Origin: Spartobacteria bacterium | GTDB taxonomy: Bacteria; Verrucomicrobiota; Verrucomicrobiia; Chthoniobacterales; UBA10450 | DNA: 64,000 bases | NCBI GenBank assembly: GCA_021325495.1 | Contig: JAJPGZ010000002.1 | Location: 124,001-188,000 of the forward strand | Direction: 5' to 3' | In this document: piece after piece, positions 34,511 through 42,907 of the stretch | Position numbering within the stretch: the stretch's first letter is position 1 | How the letters are laid out: the number at the start of each line of letters is the position of its first letter | Made by a program: the position numbers and the translations under genes | Notes under the pieces: model-generated | Told to the model about the DNA's origin: nothing | Database searches by the model: none | What the model saw: only the letters and a program-made list of their open reading frames with translations

Positions 34511-34542
34511 GACGATGTCGATCTTGCGCGCAGCCGCTGCGT

Positions 34543-36246
34543 TTACTTGAGATTGAGTTTCGCTTTTGCGACCAAGTCTTTTTCTTCCGGCAAGAGTTTC
34601 GCGGACTCCGCCTTATCAAGATATTCTTTCGCGCGATCCTTATCGCCGGCGCTTGCTAGAAAAATTCCGTAATAGGCGGCAATCGACGGCTCATTAAGTT
34701 TTGCAGCATCGAGCTTATTCATGATCTGCAGTGCGCCCTGCGTATCGCGCCGCGTGTAGAGCGCAAACGCATAGGTCGCGGCGTAGGCCGAATTCGTCGG
34801 CTCCTTGCGATAAACCTCCTCCGCTACCCTGTTCACCCGGCCGATGTCTACGTTCAAAAGCAACCCTACTTGCGCGAAATTATTTTGAACCGCGAGATCT
34901 TCTGGTTTCAATTCCGCGAGCCTCGTCAGCACGCGGTAAAGTCCCGGCGTGTCCTGCGCATCCACATAACGCTGATACAATGTTTGCAGCGCTTCGAATT
35001 TCGAAGCGGGTTGATCTGCCAGCGTCCAAAGCACTCGTACTGCTTCAGTCTGCCAGCCCCACTCCATCGCTGCGCGAGCGAGCGCTAAAAGCATGTCAGG
35101 TTGCGTGCCCGCTGCTTTTTCCGCCGAACTCCATTCCCGATCCGCCACGGTCGCTTTGTCTTGTTTGCGTGATGCGAGCGCCAGATACGCATGACGTAGG
35201 AATTCGTACCGACCCCACTGTTGCGAGTTGATCACTTTCTCCAACGTGGCCCAGTCGCCGACTTTCGCGTACGCTTCCGCCATTGCCAGGGACACCGGCC
35301 ATTTGTTTAATTGCTCCGGCGGAAGCGTGCGGGCGTAATCGAGCGCGACCAGACTCATTCCACTTCCACGCAACCACGTAATTAAATTCGCGAGATCTGA
35401 GGTCTTATTCGCCGCTCCTTGCTCGAGTTTCGTTAGGTATTCGGTGAATTTCGGATCGCGTAACTGCCGCAAAATGTCCGCGTAAAGAAGCCGGTCGCTA
35501 AATGTCGCCTCCGGATATTCCTGAAGCTCGCGCGCCAGCTCGGCCAACTTCTCGCCATTTTCATGGCGAAGCGCGCCGTTTCCGAGCAAGGCCCGGGTCG
35601 CGGCTGCGCGTTGCTTTTCGTCCCCGCGCAAACTCTGCAAGATCGACAATCCCTGCTCGCGTTTGCTCGTATCGTCCGTCCGCAAGAGCGCGATCCCATA
35701 CTGCAACCGATACGCGGCGTTGTTAGGCGCGAGCGCGAGCGCTTGCGTCCACTCATTGTCCGCCGCCGCAAAATCTTTTTTCGCTTCCGCCAAACGTGCC
35801 GCCGCCACGTGATATTCGGCCGTCCCGCGCAGACTCGGGTCCGCCCGGTCCATCGCCCCCTGCGCGGCAGATACTTCGTTGAAACGCGCCGCGCACTCCA
35901 CGAACGCGACGAAATCCGCGGGCGATCGCGGTTCGATCTCGAGCACCTTGCGTCGCCACTCCACTGCGCCTCGGTCGTTGCCCGCTTCCGAGATTTTGGC
36001 CATCAAACGCAGCGCCTCAGTGTTTTGCGGATTCAACTGGATCGCGCGCGCCGCGCTTAACGTTGCTTGCCGCAAATCGTTCCCACCCAGATGCGCCGCT
36101 CCGCGCCGCGTAAGATGGCGCGACTCGAAGGTCGTATACGCGCGCCATCCGCCCCAGCACAGCATGACGAACGCGATGAATCCGACAAGAATGCCGAGGA
36201 AAAGTTTGATGTAGGTGCGTTGTGTTCGATCGGAAAAAGTCTCCAC
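34543..36246 (-). CDS. Membrane-anchored TPR-repeat protein next to the exosortase gene
   Basis: About 567 residues. A membrane helix (LFLGILVGFIAFVMLCWGGW) follows the start; the rest is helical with TPR patterns, for example ARAIQLNPQNTEALRLMAKI, EWTQALALAPNNAAYRLQYG and the C-terminal IAAYYGIFLASAGDKDRAKEYLDKA. The GTG at 36246 (VETFSDRTQRTY) is chosen since upstream extension would run into the divergent exosortase gene. TPR proteins of this kind (PrsT-like) are common beside exosortases, where they may aid export or assembly of sorted proteins. Confidence 0.8.
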   Translation of the reverse strand: METFSDRTQRTYIKLFLGILVGFIAFVMLCWGGWRAYTTFESRHLTRRGAAHLGGNDLRQATLSAARAIQLNPQNTEALRLMAKISEAGNDRGAVEWRRKVLEIEPRSPADFVAFVECAARFNEVSAAQGAMDRADPSLRGTAEYHVAAARLAEAKKDFAAADNEWTQALALAPNNAAYRLQYGIALLRTDDTSKREQGLSILQSLRGDEKQRAAATRALLGNGALRHENGEKLAELARELQEYPEATFSDRLLYADILRQLRDPKFTEYLTKLEQGAANKTSDLANLITWLRGSGMSLVALDYARTLPPEQLNKWPVSLAMAEAYAKVGDWATLEKVINSQQWGRYEFLRHAYLALASRKQDKATVADREWSSAEKAAGTQPDMLLALARAAMEWGWQTEAVRVLWTLADQPASKFEALQTLYQRYVDAQDTPGLYRVLTRLAELKPEDLAVQNNFAQVGLLLNVDIGRVNRVAEEVYRKEPTNSAYAATYAFALYTRRDTQGALQIMNKLDAAKLNEPSIAAYYGIFLASAGDKDRAKEYLDKAESAKLLPEEKDLVAKAKLNLK

Positions 36247-36376
36247 AGGTTTACGAGAGTAACGATCGATCGACGGGGAAGTCAAAGTGGACAGAGCCTT
36301 TCGGTTCGTTTCCGAGCAAACGCTGTTCCATTCGTCTTTCCTCCCGGCTCGCATCTTGCTCGGACGGGATTACGGT

Positions 36377-37966
36377 ATGCCGCACATGAAAACGGCCGTG
36401 GCGGCGCCCGCTTCCGCAAGATCGACAATCGCACCTTCGGTCCTTCGCGTGTTCGCTCCCACCTTCGCTCTTCTCGCCCTCGTTTGGGTCGAAGCCGTGC
36501 GCCATCTCGCCGCCGAATGGAATGTGAATCCGCAATACGGCTACGGCTGGAGCGTACCTTTTCTCATGCTCTATCTGCTTTGGAAACGCTGGCCCGACCG
36601 GCCGCAACCAACCCGGCCGCATTCGTTAGGCATTTGCATGGCGCTATTCCTCGCCTGCATTCTTGCCTTTGCTCCGGTGCGTTTCGTCGCGGAAGCGAAT
36701 CCCGATTGGCGTCTCATTAGTTGGGCCATCGCTCTCCTTGCGGTGACCATGTCGATCTTCCTCGTTTACATTCACGGCGGCGCGAGCTGGGTCCGGCACT
36801 TCGCGTTTCCGTTTTTGTTTTTTCTCGTCGCCGTTCCGTGGCCCACGCTTTTCGAGCAGGCGCTCATTCAAAATCTCATGCGTGCCGTCACTGGCATTAA
36901 CGTCGTGTTCCTTAATCTCGCCGGCGTGTCTGCGCTGCAACATGGCAACGTCATTGAAGTCGCTTCTGGTTTAATCGGGATTGAAGAAGCGTGCAGCGGT
37001 GTCCGCTCCTTGCAGGCCACGCTCATGATCTCGCTTTTTCTCGGCGATCTTTATTCTTTCAATGTCGCGCGCCGCGTTCTTCTCGTCGCGGCCGGCGCTG
37101 TTCTCGCGTTCGTTTGCAATGTCGGACGCACCGCCATTCTCGTTTGGATCGGCGCCCATCGCGGCGCTCACGCCATTGAAGCGTGGCACGATCCGGCCGG
37201 CCTAACGATTCTGTTTATCTGCCTTTTTGGCCTGTGGCTCTTGAGCATTTTCATGCGACGCCCATCTGCGCCGGCGTCCGCGACTGTGCGCAAGATCGAC
37301 AATCACATTCTCCGTTCGACAATTCCATCAGCCGTGCTCGTCGTCGCCATCATCGCGTTGCTAGTCGTCGAAGCCGGCGTGCAATTTTGGTATCGCACGA
37401 ACGAGCGCAATTTCACCGCTTCGCGATGGACCGTGCAATGGCCAAGCAATGAGAACGCCTACAAGCCGGTCCCGATTGCGCCGGAAGCGGCCGGGCTTCT
37501 TCATTACAGCGACGGCGGCGGCGCCTCCTGGCAAACGGCCGATGATCGTCAATGGATGATGTATTTCTTTCGCTGGCTTCCCGGCCAAACGGCGGCCCGC
37601 TTTGTCAAAATTCATCGGCCCGACATTTGTCTTCCCGCCAGCGGCATGACCATTCGCAAAGACGGTGGCATTCGTTTCATCGAAGTTAACGGCCTCAAAC
37701 TTCCGATGCGTTCGTATCGCTTCGACGATCACGGCGCGCCGCTGCACGTCTTCTATTGTTATTGGGACGCGCGCTCATCGTATGAAAATGCGAGCGCGGC
37801 CGAGGAAGAAGATTGGAGCGCGCGCGGACGGGTGCGCGCGGCCTTGCGCGGCCGGCGCGATCTCGGCGCGCAAATGCTCGAGCTCGTCGTGTGGGGTTAT
37901 GAGGACGACGCGCAAGCGGACGCCGCCTTGCAGCGGCAGCTCACGCAGTTGATCGAGCGCAGTTAA
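36377..37966 (+). CDS. Exosortase fused to an EpsI-like domain
   Basis: About 529 residues. The N-terminal part has eight or more membrane helices and the exosortase active site: Cys in EEACSGVRSLQ (about residue 206), Arg in NVGRTAILVWIGAH and His in GAHAIEAWHDPAGL. The C-terminal 190 residues form an EpsI-type periplasmic domain (RWTVQWPSNENAYKPVPI, KIHRPDICLPASGM). Exosortases cut PEP-CTERM-type tails at the inner membrane; the likely local substrate is the protein at 33758-34450. ATG codons at 36377 and 36386 are both possible. A copy of the AAGATCGACA word encodes MSIF inside a membrane helix. Confidence 0.92.
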   Translation: MPHMKTAVAAPASARSTIAPSVLRVFAPTFALLALVWVEAVRHLAAEWNVNPQYGYGWSVPFLMLYLLWKRWPDRPQPTRPHSLGICMALFLACILAFAPVRFVAEANPDWRLISWAIALLAVTMSIFLVYIHGGASWVRHFAFPFLFFLVAVPWPTLFEQALIQNLMRAVTGINVVFLNLAGVSALQHGNVIEVASGLIGIEEACSGVRSLQATLMISLFLGDLYSFNVARRVLLVAAGAVLAFVCNVGRTAILVWIGAHRGAHAIEAWHDPAGLTILFICLFGLWLLSIFMRRPSAPASATVRKIDNHILRSTIPSAVLVVAIIALLVVEAGVQFWYRTNERNFTASRWTVQWPSNENAYKPVPIAPEAAGLLHYSDGGGASWQTADDRQWMMYFFRWLPGQTAARFVKIHRPDICLPASGMTIRKDGGIRFIEVNGLKLPMRSYRFDDHGAPLHVFYCYWDARSSYENASAAEEEDWSARGRVRAALRGRRDLGAQMLELVVWGYEDDAQADAALQRQLTQLIERS

Positions 37967-38019
37967 CGCTTCGCGCAAGATCGACATCTTCATTCGCGCG
38001 CATATTCTTACGCTGCGAA

Positions 38020-38661
38020 ATGGAAACTCCGCGCGATCCTCGCTACGAACACGCGCCGCACGGATTGCGCCGCCGCGATCTCGATCCAAATCCGGTCGCA
38101 CAATTTTCGAATTGGTTCACCGCCGCGGTTGAAGCCGGCATTCGCGACGTCAACGCCATGGCCCTCGCCACCGCCGATAAAAATGGACGCCCCTCCGTCC
38201 GCATCGTTTTGCTAAAAGGATTCGGCGAAGACGGATTTGTCTTCTTCACCAATTACGAAAGCGAAAAGGGGAAACAGCTCGAGGCCAATCCATTCGCCGC
38301 GCTCGCCTTTTACTGGATCGAGTTAGATCGACAAATTCGTATCAGCGGTCCGGTTGAAAAAACTTCGCGCGAAGAATCCGAACGTTATTTCCACTCGCGG
38401 CCGATCGGCAGTCAGTTAGGCGCGTGGGCTTCGCGCCAAAGTGAAGTGATCGACGCGCGCCGCATTCTCGAAGCCAAACTCGCGGAGATGACCGAGCGTT
38501 TCGAAAACAAACCGATCCCGCTTCCGCCGCGTTGGGGCGGTTTTCGATTAAAGCCCGATACGATGGAATTCTGGCAGGGGCGCCCGAATCGTTTGCACGA
38601 TCGCTTCCGTTACACCCACGAATCGAACGGCTCGTGGTCGATCAGTCGTCTCGCGCCCTAG
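38020..38661 (+). CDS. pdxH: Pyridoxamine 5'-phosphate oxidase
   Basis: 213 residues; the FMN enzyme that oxidises pyridoxine or pyridoxamine phosphate to PLP. Typical blocks are NAMALATADKNGRPSVRIVLLKG, FFTNYESEKGKQLEANPFAALAFYW, RQIRISGPVEK, SRPIGSQLGAWASRQS and the end FWQGRPNRLHDRFRY...SISRLAP. The gene follows a copy of the AAGATCGACA word by 33 bases and stands alone, convergent with the next gene. Confidence 0.96.
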   Translation: METPRDPRYEHAPHGLRRRDLDPNPVAQFSNWFTAAVEAGIRDVNAMALATADKNGRPSVRIVLLKGFGEDGFVFFTNYESEKGKQLEANPFAALAFYWIELDRQIRISGPVEKTSREESERYFHSRPIGSQLGAWASRQSEVIDARRILEAKLAEMTERFENKPIPLPPRWGGFRLKPDTMEFWQGRPNRLHDRFRYTHESNGSWSISRLAP

Positions 38662-38663
38662 AT

Positions 38664-38972
38664 TTACAATCCGCTGCGCGTCCCGCGATCCACATCGCGC
38701 GGACTGATCACGCCGCCGAGCCTGTCCCACGCCGCTTTGACGGCCGGCCGCGCGCGATCCCATGGCAGCGGCGAACCTGGGTTGCTTTTTTCGTAATCGA
38801 GCGCGATGTCGTCTTCGATCTCTTCGAAACGCTTGCCCGCGTGCTGTCGCGCCGCCTCGGTGCCGAGGCGATACGCCGGCTCGTAATGCTCATAGCCTAG
38901 CGCCTTGTCCGCGTAGGATTGTTTCGAATGTTGCTCGCGCCAATAATTTTCGTCCGATGTCGATCCTGCCAT
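38664..38972 (-). CDS. Conserved protein of unknown function
   Basis: 102 residues, soluble and charged. It has YADKALGYEHYEPAYRLGTEAARQHAGKRFEEIEDDIALDYEK and AVKAAWDRL, a pattern known from short conserved bacterial proteins that lie near stress and DUF883-type genes; the function is unknown. It ends 2 bases from pdxH, convergently, and diverges from the small membrane protein at 39075. Confidence 0.75.
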   Translation of the reverse strand: MAGSTSDENYWREQHSKQSYADKALGYEHYEPAYRLGTEAARQHAGKRFEEIEDDIALDYEKSNPGSPLPWDRARPAVKAAWDRLGGVISPRDVDRGTRSGL

Positions 38973-39074
38973 AGTTGTCCTTTCGTCTGGTCTCCACCAT
39001 TGTTTCGCACATCGGCAACCTTGCGGACGTTATTTGAATGAACGCGCGCACCGCTGCACTTTCGAACTATTAAT

Positions 39075-39539
39075 ATGATGAATCCGAATCGTGACGAATT
39101 TGCCCAGGACAATCCTCTCGCCTCCAATACCCCGTCGGCGACACCCAAAGATTTAACCAATGCCAACTTCGCCGCGGGCGAAGATTGGAAAGATCGCGTA
39201 TCGACCAAACCGCGACGCACGCAAAACTTCGTGCGCGAAAACCCGGTGCCGATCGTTGTCGGCGCGCTCGTCCTCGGCCTCGCCGCCGGTTGGGCTTTGC
39301 GTTACGCCACGCGCGAAGAAAAAGAAGCCGAGGTTAAAACGCCGCTCGGCGATTTCAGTTGGAGCTTTCTCACGCTGCCGTTCCTTTGGCCCGTTTTTAA
39401 ATCGCTTCGCGAAAAAGCGGGCGATTCGGTCGAAGCGCTCGGCGACAGCGTGCGCGGTGGCGCACGACGCATGCGCAAGATCGACATCGGCGATTACACC
39501 AAACCGCTGCGCAAACGCTGGCGGAATTGGACGCATTAA
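39075..39539 (+). CDS. Small single-pass membrane protein of unknown function
   Basis: 154 residues with a disordered N-terminus (about 55 residues), one membrane helix preceded by RENPVPIVVGALVLGLAAGW, and a basic cytosolic C-terminal tail. The ENPVPxxxGALxxGLxAGW block resembles the C-terminal membrane part of DUF883/ElaB-type proteins. ATG codons at 39075 and 39078 are equal candidates. A copy of the AAGATCGACA word encodes KID in the tail. Confidence 0.65.
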   Translation: MMNPNRDEFAQDNPLASNTPSATPKDLTNANFAAGEDWKDRVSTKPRRTQNFVRENPVPIVVGALVLGLAAGWALRYATREEKEAEVKTPLGDFSWSFLTLPFLWPVFKSLREKAGDSVEALGDSVRGGARRMRKIDIGDYTKPLRKRWRNWTH

Positions 39540-39578
39540 ACTCGCGTCGCCGCGGCGCGCGCGGTTAATCTCGCGCGT

Positions 39579-40688
39579 GTGTTCCGCCGCGTTTTGGTCA
39601 TTGTCTTCGCGCTTTCGGTTAACGTCTTCGCGAAAGAAATAAAACAGACGCGCGAAGACGCTGCGCAATTTGTCGGCGCGATGGGTTGTCGATCTTCCAG
39701 TTGTCACGGCGGCGCCGGCGAGAAGCGCAGCCAATACATCACCTGGTCGCAAAAAGATTTTCACACCAAAGCCTTCGCCATTTTGCTGAATGCGCGCTCG
39801 AAACAGATCGCTAACGGCGCTGGACTAACGAGTCCGGAATCGAGCGCGCGTTGCACCGTTTGCCATTCGCCGTTCGCATCCGTTTCGCAATCGCGGCTCG
39901 GCCCCAGCGCGCGCATCGACGAAGGCGTTTCCTGCGAATCTTGCCATGGCGCCGCCGGCAATTGGTTGCGCGGCCACACTCGCACCGACTGGACATATGC
40001 GACGCGCGTGACCGCCGGCATGCACGATCTGCGCAACTTGTATGTGCGCGCGAATGCCTGCGCCGCGTGTCATCAAAACATCGACAACGATATTCTGAAA
40101 GCCGGTCATCCTGCGCTCGTGTTCGAGCTCGACAGTCAGTCGATGAATGAGCCGAAACATTGGCGCGACGATGATGCGCAAAGCGGTCCGCGCAGTTGGC
40201 TGGTGGGTCAGGCGGCGGCGTTGCGCGAAGCGGCCTGGCACGCGCGCACGGACGCGGATCCTTCGCCGGATTCGCAGGAAACTTCGCTCGCGCTCGCGTG
40301 GCTCCTCGCAAAAGTCACGATGAACGATCCGTCGCTCCCAAAAGTGAATGAGCCGGACTCGTCCGATCTTGAGCCATTGCAAAAACAATCGGACGAGCTC
40401 GCGCGCCGCGCCGCAACGTGGAACGCAACGAATAAATCGATGATGTCGATCTTGCGCGCGATCGCGGAAAGCGATTCCGAATTCGCAAAACAAAAAACCG
40501 AATCCAATTTTTATCGCGCGGCGCGCGTCACACTCGCGCTCGAGCGATTGGCAAGCGCGCTCGAGATTTCGCCGAAGATCGACAACGAATTGAAAGCTCT
40601 TCGCGCCGATGTGCAGCGACCTTACGATTTCGATGCCGGCGCCTTCGCCGAACATCTTCGCGCGGTCCGCAGCGCTCTCGCAAAATAA
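39579..40688 (+). CDS. Exported multihaem cytochrome c, c554-like
   Basis: 369 residues with a signal peptide (VLVIVFALSVNVFA) from a GTG start. Haem-binding motifs are CTVCH, CESCH and CAACH, plus an unusual first motif CRSSSCH (four residues between the cysteines). The layout (FVGAMGCRSSSCHGG, DFHTKAF, EGVSCESCHGAA, NLYVRANACAACHQNI, KAGHP) matches cytochrome c554-type periplasmic electron carriers. It sits before ResB, needed for cytochrome c maturation. A large hairpin follows the stop. Confidence 0.85.
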   Translation: MFRRVLVIVFALSVNVFAKEIKQTREDAAQFVGAMGCRSSSCHGGAGEKRSQYITWSQKDFHTKAFAILLNARSKQIANGAGLTSPESSARCTVCHSPFASVSQSRLGPSARIDEGVSCESCHGAAGNWLRGHTRTDWTYATRVTAGMHDLRNLYVRANACAACHQNIDNDILKAGHPALVFELDSQSMNEPKHWRDDDAQSGPRSWLVGQAAALREAAWHARTDADPSPDSQETSLALAWLLAKVTMNDPSLPKVNEPDSSDLEPLQKQSDELARRAATWNATNKSMMSILRAIAESDSEFAKQKTESNFYRAARVTLALERLASALEISPKIDNELKALRADVQRPYDFDAGAFAEHLRAVRSALAK

Positions 40689-40689
40689 T

Positions 40690-40736
40690 CTGTTTCTGGG
40701 GAGCACAGGCCGCTGGCCTGTGCTCCCCAGAAACAG
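40690..40736. repeat. Perfect 22-base-stem palindrome
   Basis: Arms CTGTTTCTGGGGAGCACAGG.. and ..CCTGTGCTCCCCAGAAACAG match perfectly over 22 bases around a GCT loop, starting 2 bases after the cytochrome stop. There is no T-run, so it is more likely a REP-type element or RNA-protecting hairpin than a simple terminator. Confidence 0.85.
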
Positions 40737-40790
40737 AAGGCGCGTTACCTTGAATGACCATCCGTTCTCGCGGAAGATGTCGATCTTTCT

Positions 40791-42803
40791 ATGGCGTTCT
40801 CGACTCGACCCGCATGGCTCAAGCACCCGCTCGCGGAATTTTTCGCGTCGCTCAAGCTCGCCGTCGTTTTGCTTGCCGTGCTCATCATCGGCGCGATTTC
40901 CGGCACGATTTACGAATCGAGCTTCGACGCCAAAGTCGCGCGCGCGTACGTTTACGGCGCGCCCTGGTTTAATTTCTGGCTGCTGTTGTTAGGGGCGAAC
41001 CTTGCCGTCTCCGCGCTCTCGCGTTTGCCATGGAAAAAACATCACACCGCGTTTCTCGTCACCCACCTCGGCATTATCACGCTACTCATCGGCTCGTTGA
41101 TCGGAAGGATTTGGGGAATTGAAGGAACGATGACGTTGTTTAAAGGCGATCCGCCGACGAACCGTCTCGTGGTCGATCAACACCAGCTTCGCGTTCACGA
41201 TGTCGATGGAATGCTGAAAGGATTTCCGGCGGAATTTTTGCATCATCCGCCCACGCCGGATCATCCGCGCGATCTCGGAACGCTCGCGAGCGGCGCGCAT
41301 TTAAGCGTCATCGATTACGCGCCCGCGCTCGAAGGAAAATTGAATCCGCGTCCCCTAGAAACGGGCGGCGCGCCCGCGCTCCATTTCACTATCAAAACCC
41401 AAATGATGGGGCAACAGCTCGAAAATTGGTTGCTGGCCGACGATCCGGAACAGGGAAAATTTTCGATGGGTCTGGCGAACATCGAGCTCAAGCGCGGCGC
41501 GGCGAAAGTTTCTTCCTCTTCTTCTGTGGTGCCAGGCGTGTCGCCTGCACCGGCGCAGCCGGGACCGCTGCGACCAAAACAAGATAGGAAAGAAGATGTC
41601 GATCTTGAAGAATCCATTTTCGCTTTCAGTAAAGCGCCGGAGGAACAGATCGGCCGCGTGATCAAAGGTGGAAGCACCGGCGCGAAGGTTCGTCTCGAAC
41701 AAAACGGAAACAAAGGTCGCGTCGTCGTTTCGTTAGGCGGAAAAGAGACGGGCTTCGATGTCGCGGAAAATCTGGGCAAAGACGCGAAGATCGACAACTC
41801 GCCGTTCACGCTCAAGATCGACAATTACTGGCCCGACTTTCGGATTCAAGATGGCAAGCCGAGTTCATTAAGCGATCAGCCTAACAATCCTGCTGTCTTG
41901 GTCACGATTCGCGGAAAAGGCGTTCCCGCGACCGCGCCGCAAACAAATCCCCACGGAACTGAAAAGGAAATGACGACGAACGGCGGACCGCCGACGATGC
42001 CGGCCGCGGGCGAGGAAGCGCCGAATCATCTTACGCTCTTTATCGCCGATAACGGCGCGATCACCTACGAATTGAAGTCGCGCAAGAACGGCGATTCATC
42101 CGGCAAGATCGACATGAACAAACCGCTCACGACCGGTTGGGCGGACTGGCAGCTGGTGGTGGACAAAACGATGCCTCATGCGGAAGCGTGGACAGATTTC
42201 TTTCCGGCGAAGACGGATACGCCCCCGATGATGTCGAAAGATCTACCGGACGGCTTGCGCGTGCGTCTCGAACAACGCGGCGAGAAATTCGAGCAATGGG
42301 TCCCGGGCGGCTGGCAGATCACGGTGCCGACTTCGCCTAACGAAACCCGAATCGGCTACGGATTCAAAACCATTCCGTTGCCGATCGGTCTCGAGTTGGT
42401 CGATTTCGAAGTGAAACGAAATGAAGGCAGCGACACGCCGGCCGGATTCAAAAGCACGTTGCGCGTGTCGACCGCGGAAGGGGAGAGCGCGACGGGTCAA
42501 TGTTGGATGAACAATCCTTTTAGTTTTCCGGGCGACATGCTGCACACCTGGACCGGATTCACGTTCAAGATTTCGCAGGCGTCGTGGAACCCGGAAAATC
42601 TCAATCAATCGAGCGTGCAGATTCTGCGCGATCCGGGCTGGCTCTTTAAATGGATCGGTTCGCTTCTCATCGTCAGCGGTGTGTTCATGATGTTTTATTT
42701 GCGGCCGTATCGAAGACAGACCGTGGGCGAACCGATCACGCCGGCGGCGGCGAAACCGTCGAAGCAAAAGCGTCGCGCGGAGTTGCAGCCCGCTTCGCGT
42801 TAG
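40791..42803 (+). CDS. ResB-like cytochrome c biogenesis protein
   Basis: 670 residues of the ResB/Ccs1 family (system II cytochrome c maturation), which together with ResC/CcsA carries haem across the membrane. Seen are the start FFASLKLAVVLLAVLIIGAISGTIYE, ANLAVSALSRLPWKKHHTAFLVTHLGIITLLIGSLIG (family His), a long periplasmic part and a last helix WLFKWIGSLLIVSGVFMMFYLRPYRR. ResC is not in the window. A REP-like two-hairpin element (41524-41575) is read in frame as VVPGVSPAPAQPGPL. Five copies of the AAGATCGACA word lie in or just before the gene. Confidence 0.88.
   Translation: MAFSTRPAWLKHPLAEFFASLKLAVVLLAVLIIGAISGTIYESSFDAKVARAYVYGAPWFNFWLLLLGANLAVSALSRLPWKKHHTAFLVTHLGIITLLIGSLIGRIWGIEGTMTLFKGDPPTNRLVVDQHQLRVHDVDGMLKGFPAEFLHHPPTPDHPRDLGTLASGAHLSVIDYAPALEGKLNPRPLETGGAPALHFTIKTQMMGQQLENWLLADDPEQGKFSMGLANIELKRGAAKVSSSSSVVPGVSPAPAQPGPLRPKQDRKEDVDLEESIFAFSKAPEEQIGRVIKGGSTGAKVRLEQNGNKGRVVVSLGGKETGFDVAENLGKDAKIDNSPFTLKIDNYWPDFRIQDGKPSSLSDQPNNPAVLVTIRGKGVPATAPQTNPHGTEKEMTTNGGPPTMPAAGEEAPNHLTLFIADNGAITYELKSRKNGDSSGKIDMNKPLTTGWADWQLVVDKTMPHAEAWTDFFPAKTDTPPMMSKDLPDGLRVRLEQRGEKFEQWVPGGWQITVPTSPNETRIGYGFKTIPLPIGLELVDFEVKRNEGSDTPAGFKSTLRVSTAEGESATGQCWMNNPFSFPGDMLHTWTGFTFKISQASWNPENLNQSSVQILRDPGWLFKWIGSLLIVSGVFMMFYLRPYRRQTVGEPITPAAAKPSKQKRRAELQPASR
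41524..41575. repeat. Two-hairpin REP-like element, copy 2 (inside the ResB gene)
   Basis: CTGTGGTGCCAGGCG-TGT-CGCCTGC followed by GCAGCCGGGACCGCTGC; the 16 bases CAGGCGTGTCGCCTGC are identical to copy 1 at 21374-21434. It encodes a Pro-rich loop in the periplasmic domain, without breaking the frame. Confidence 0.75.
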
Positions 42804-42907
42804 ATCGACATCTTCATTTGCGTTTGCGGCGGAAAAAGTAACAACCGCGTTACTTTTGTTTTCTGTCCAGCGAATAAACGACCGGCGAAAACGTTCATGG
42901 CGTTCCT

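Noticed and set aside
39825-40826. 333-codon minus-strand frame across the c554-like gene and the palindrome
   Set aside because: It crosses a perfect intergenic palindrome and lies opposite a cytochrome with signal peptide and haem motifs.
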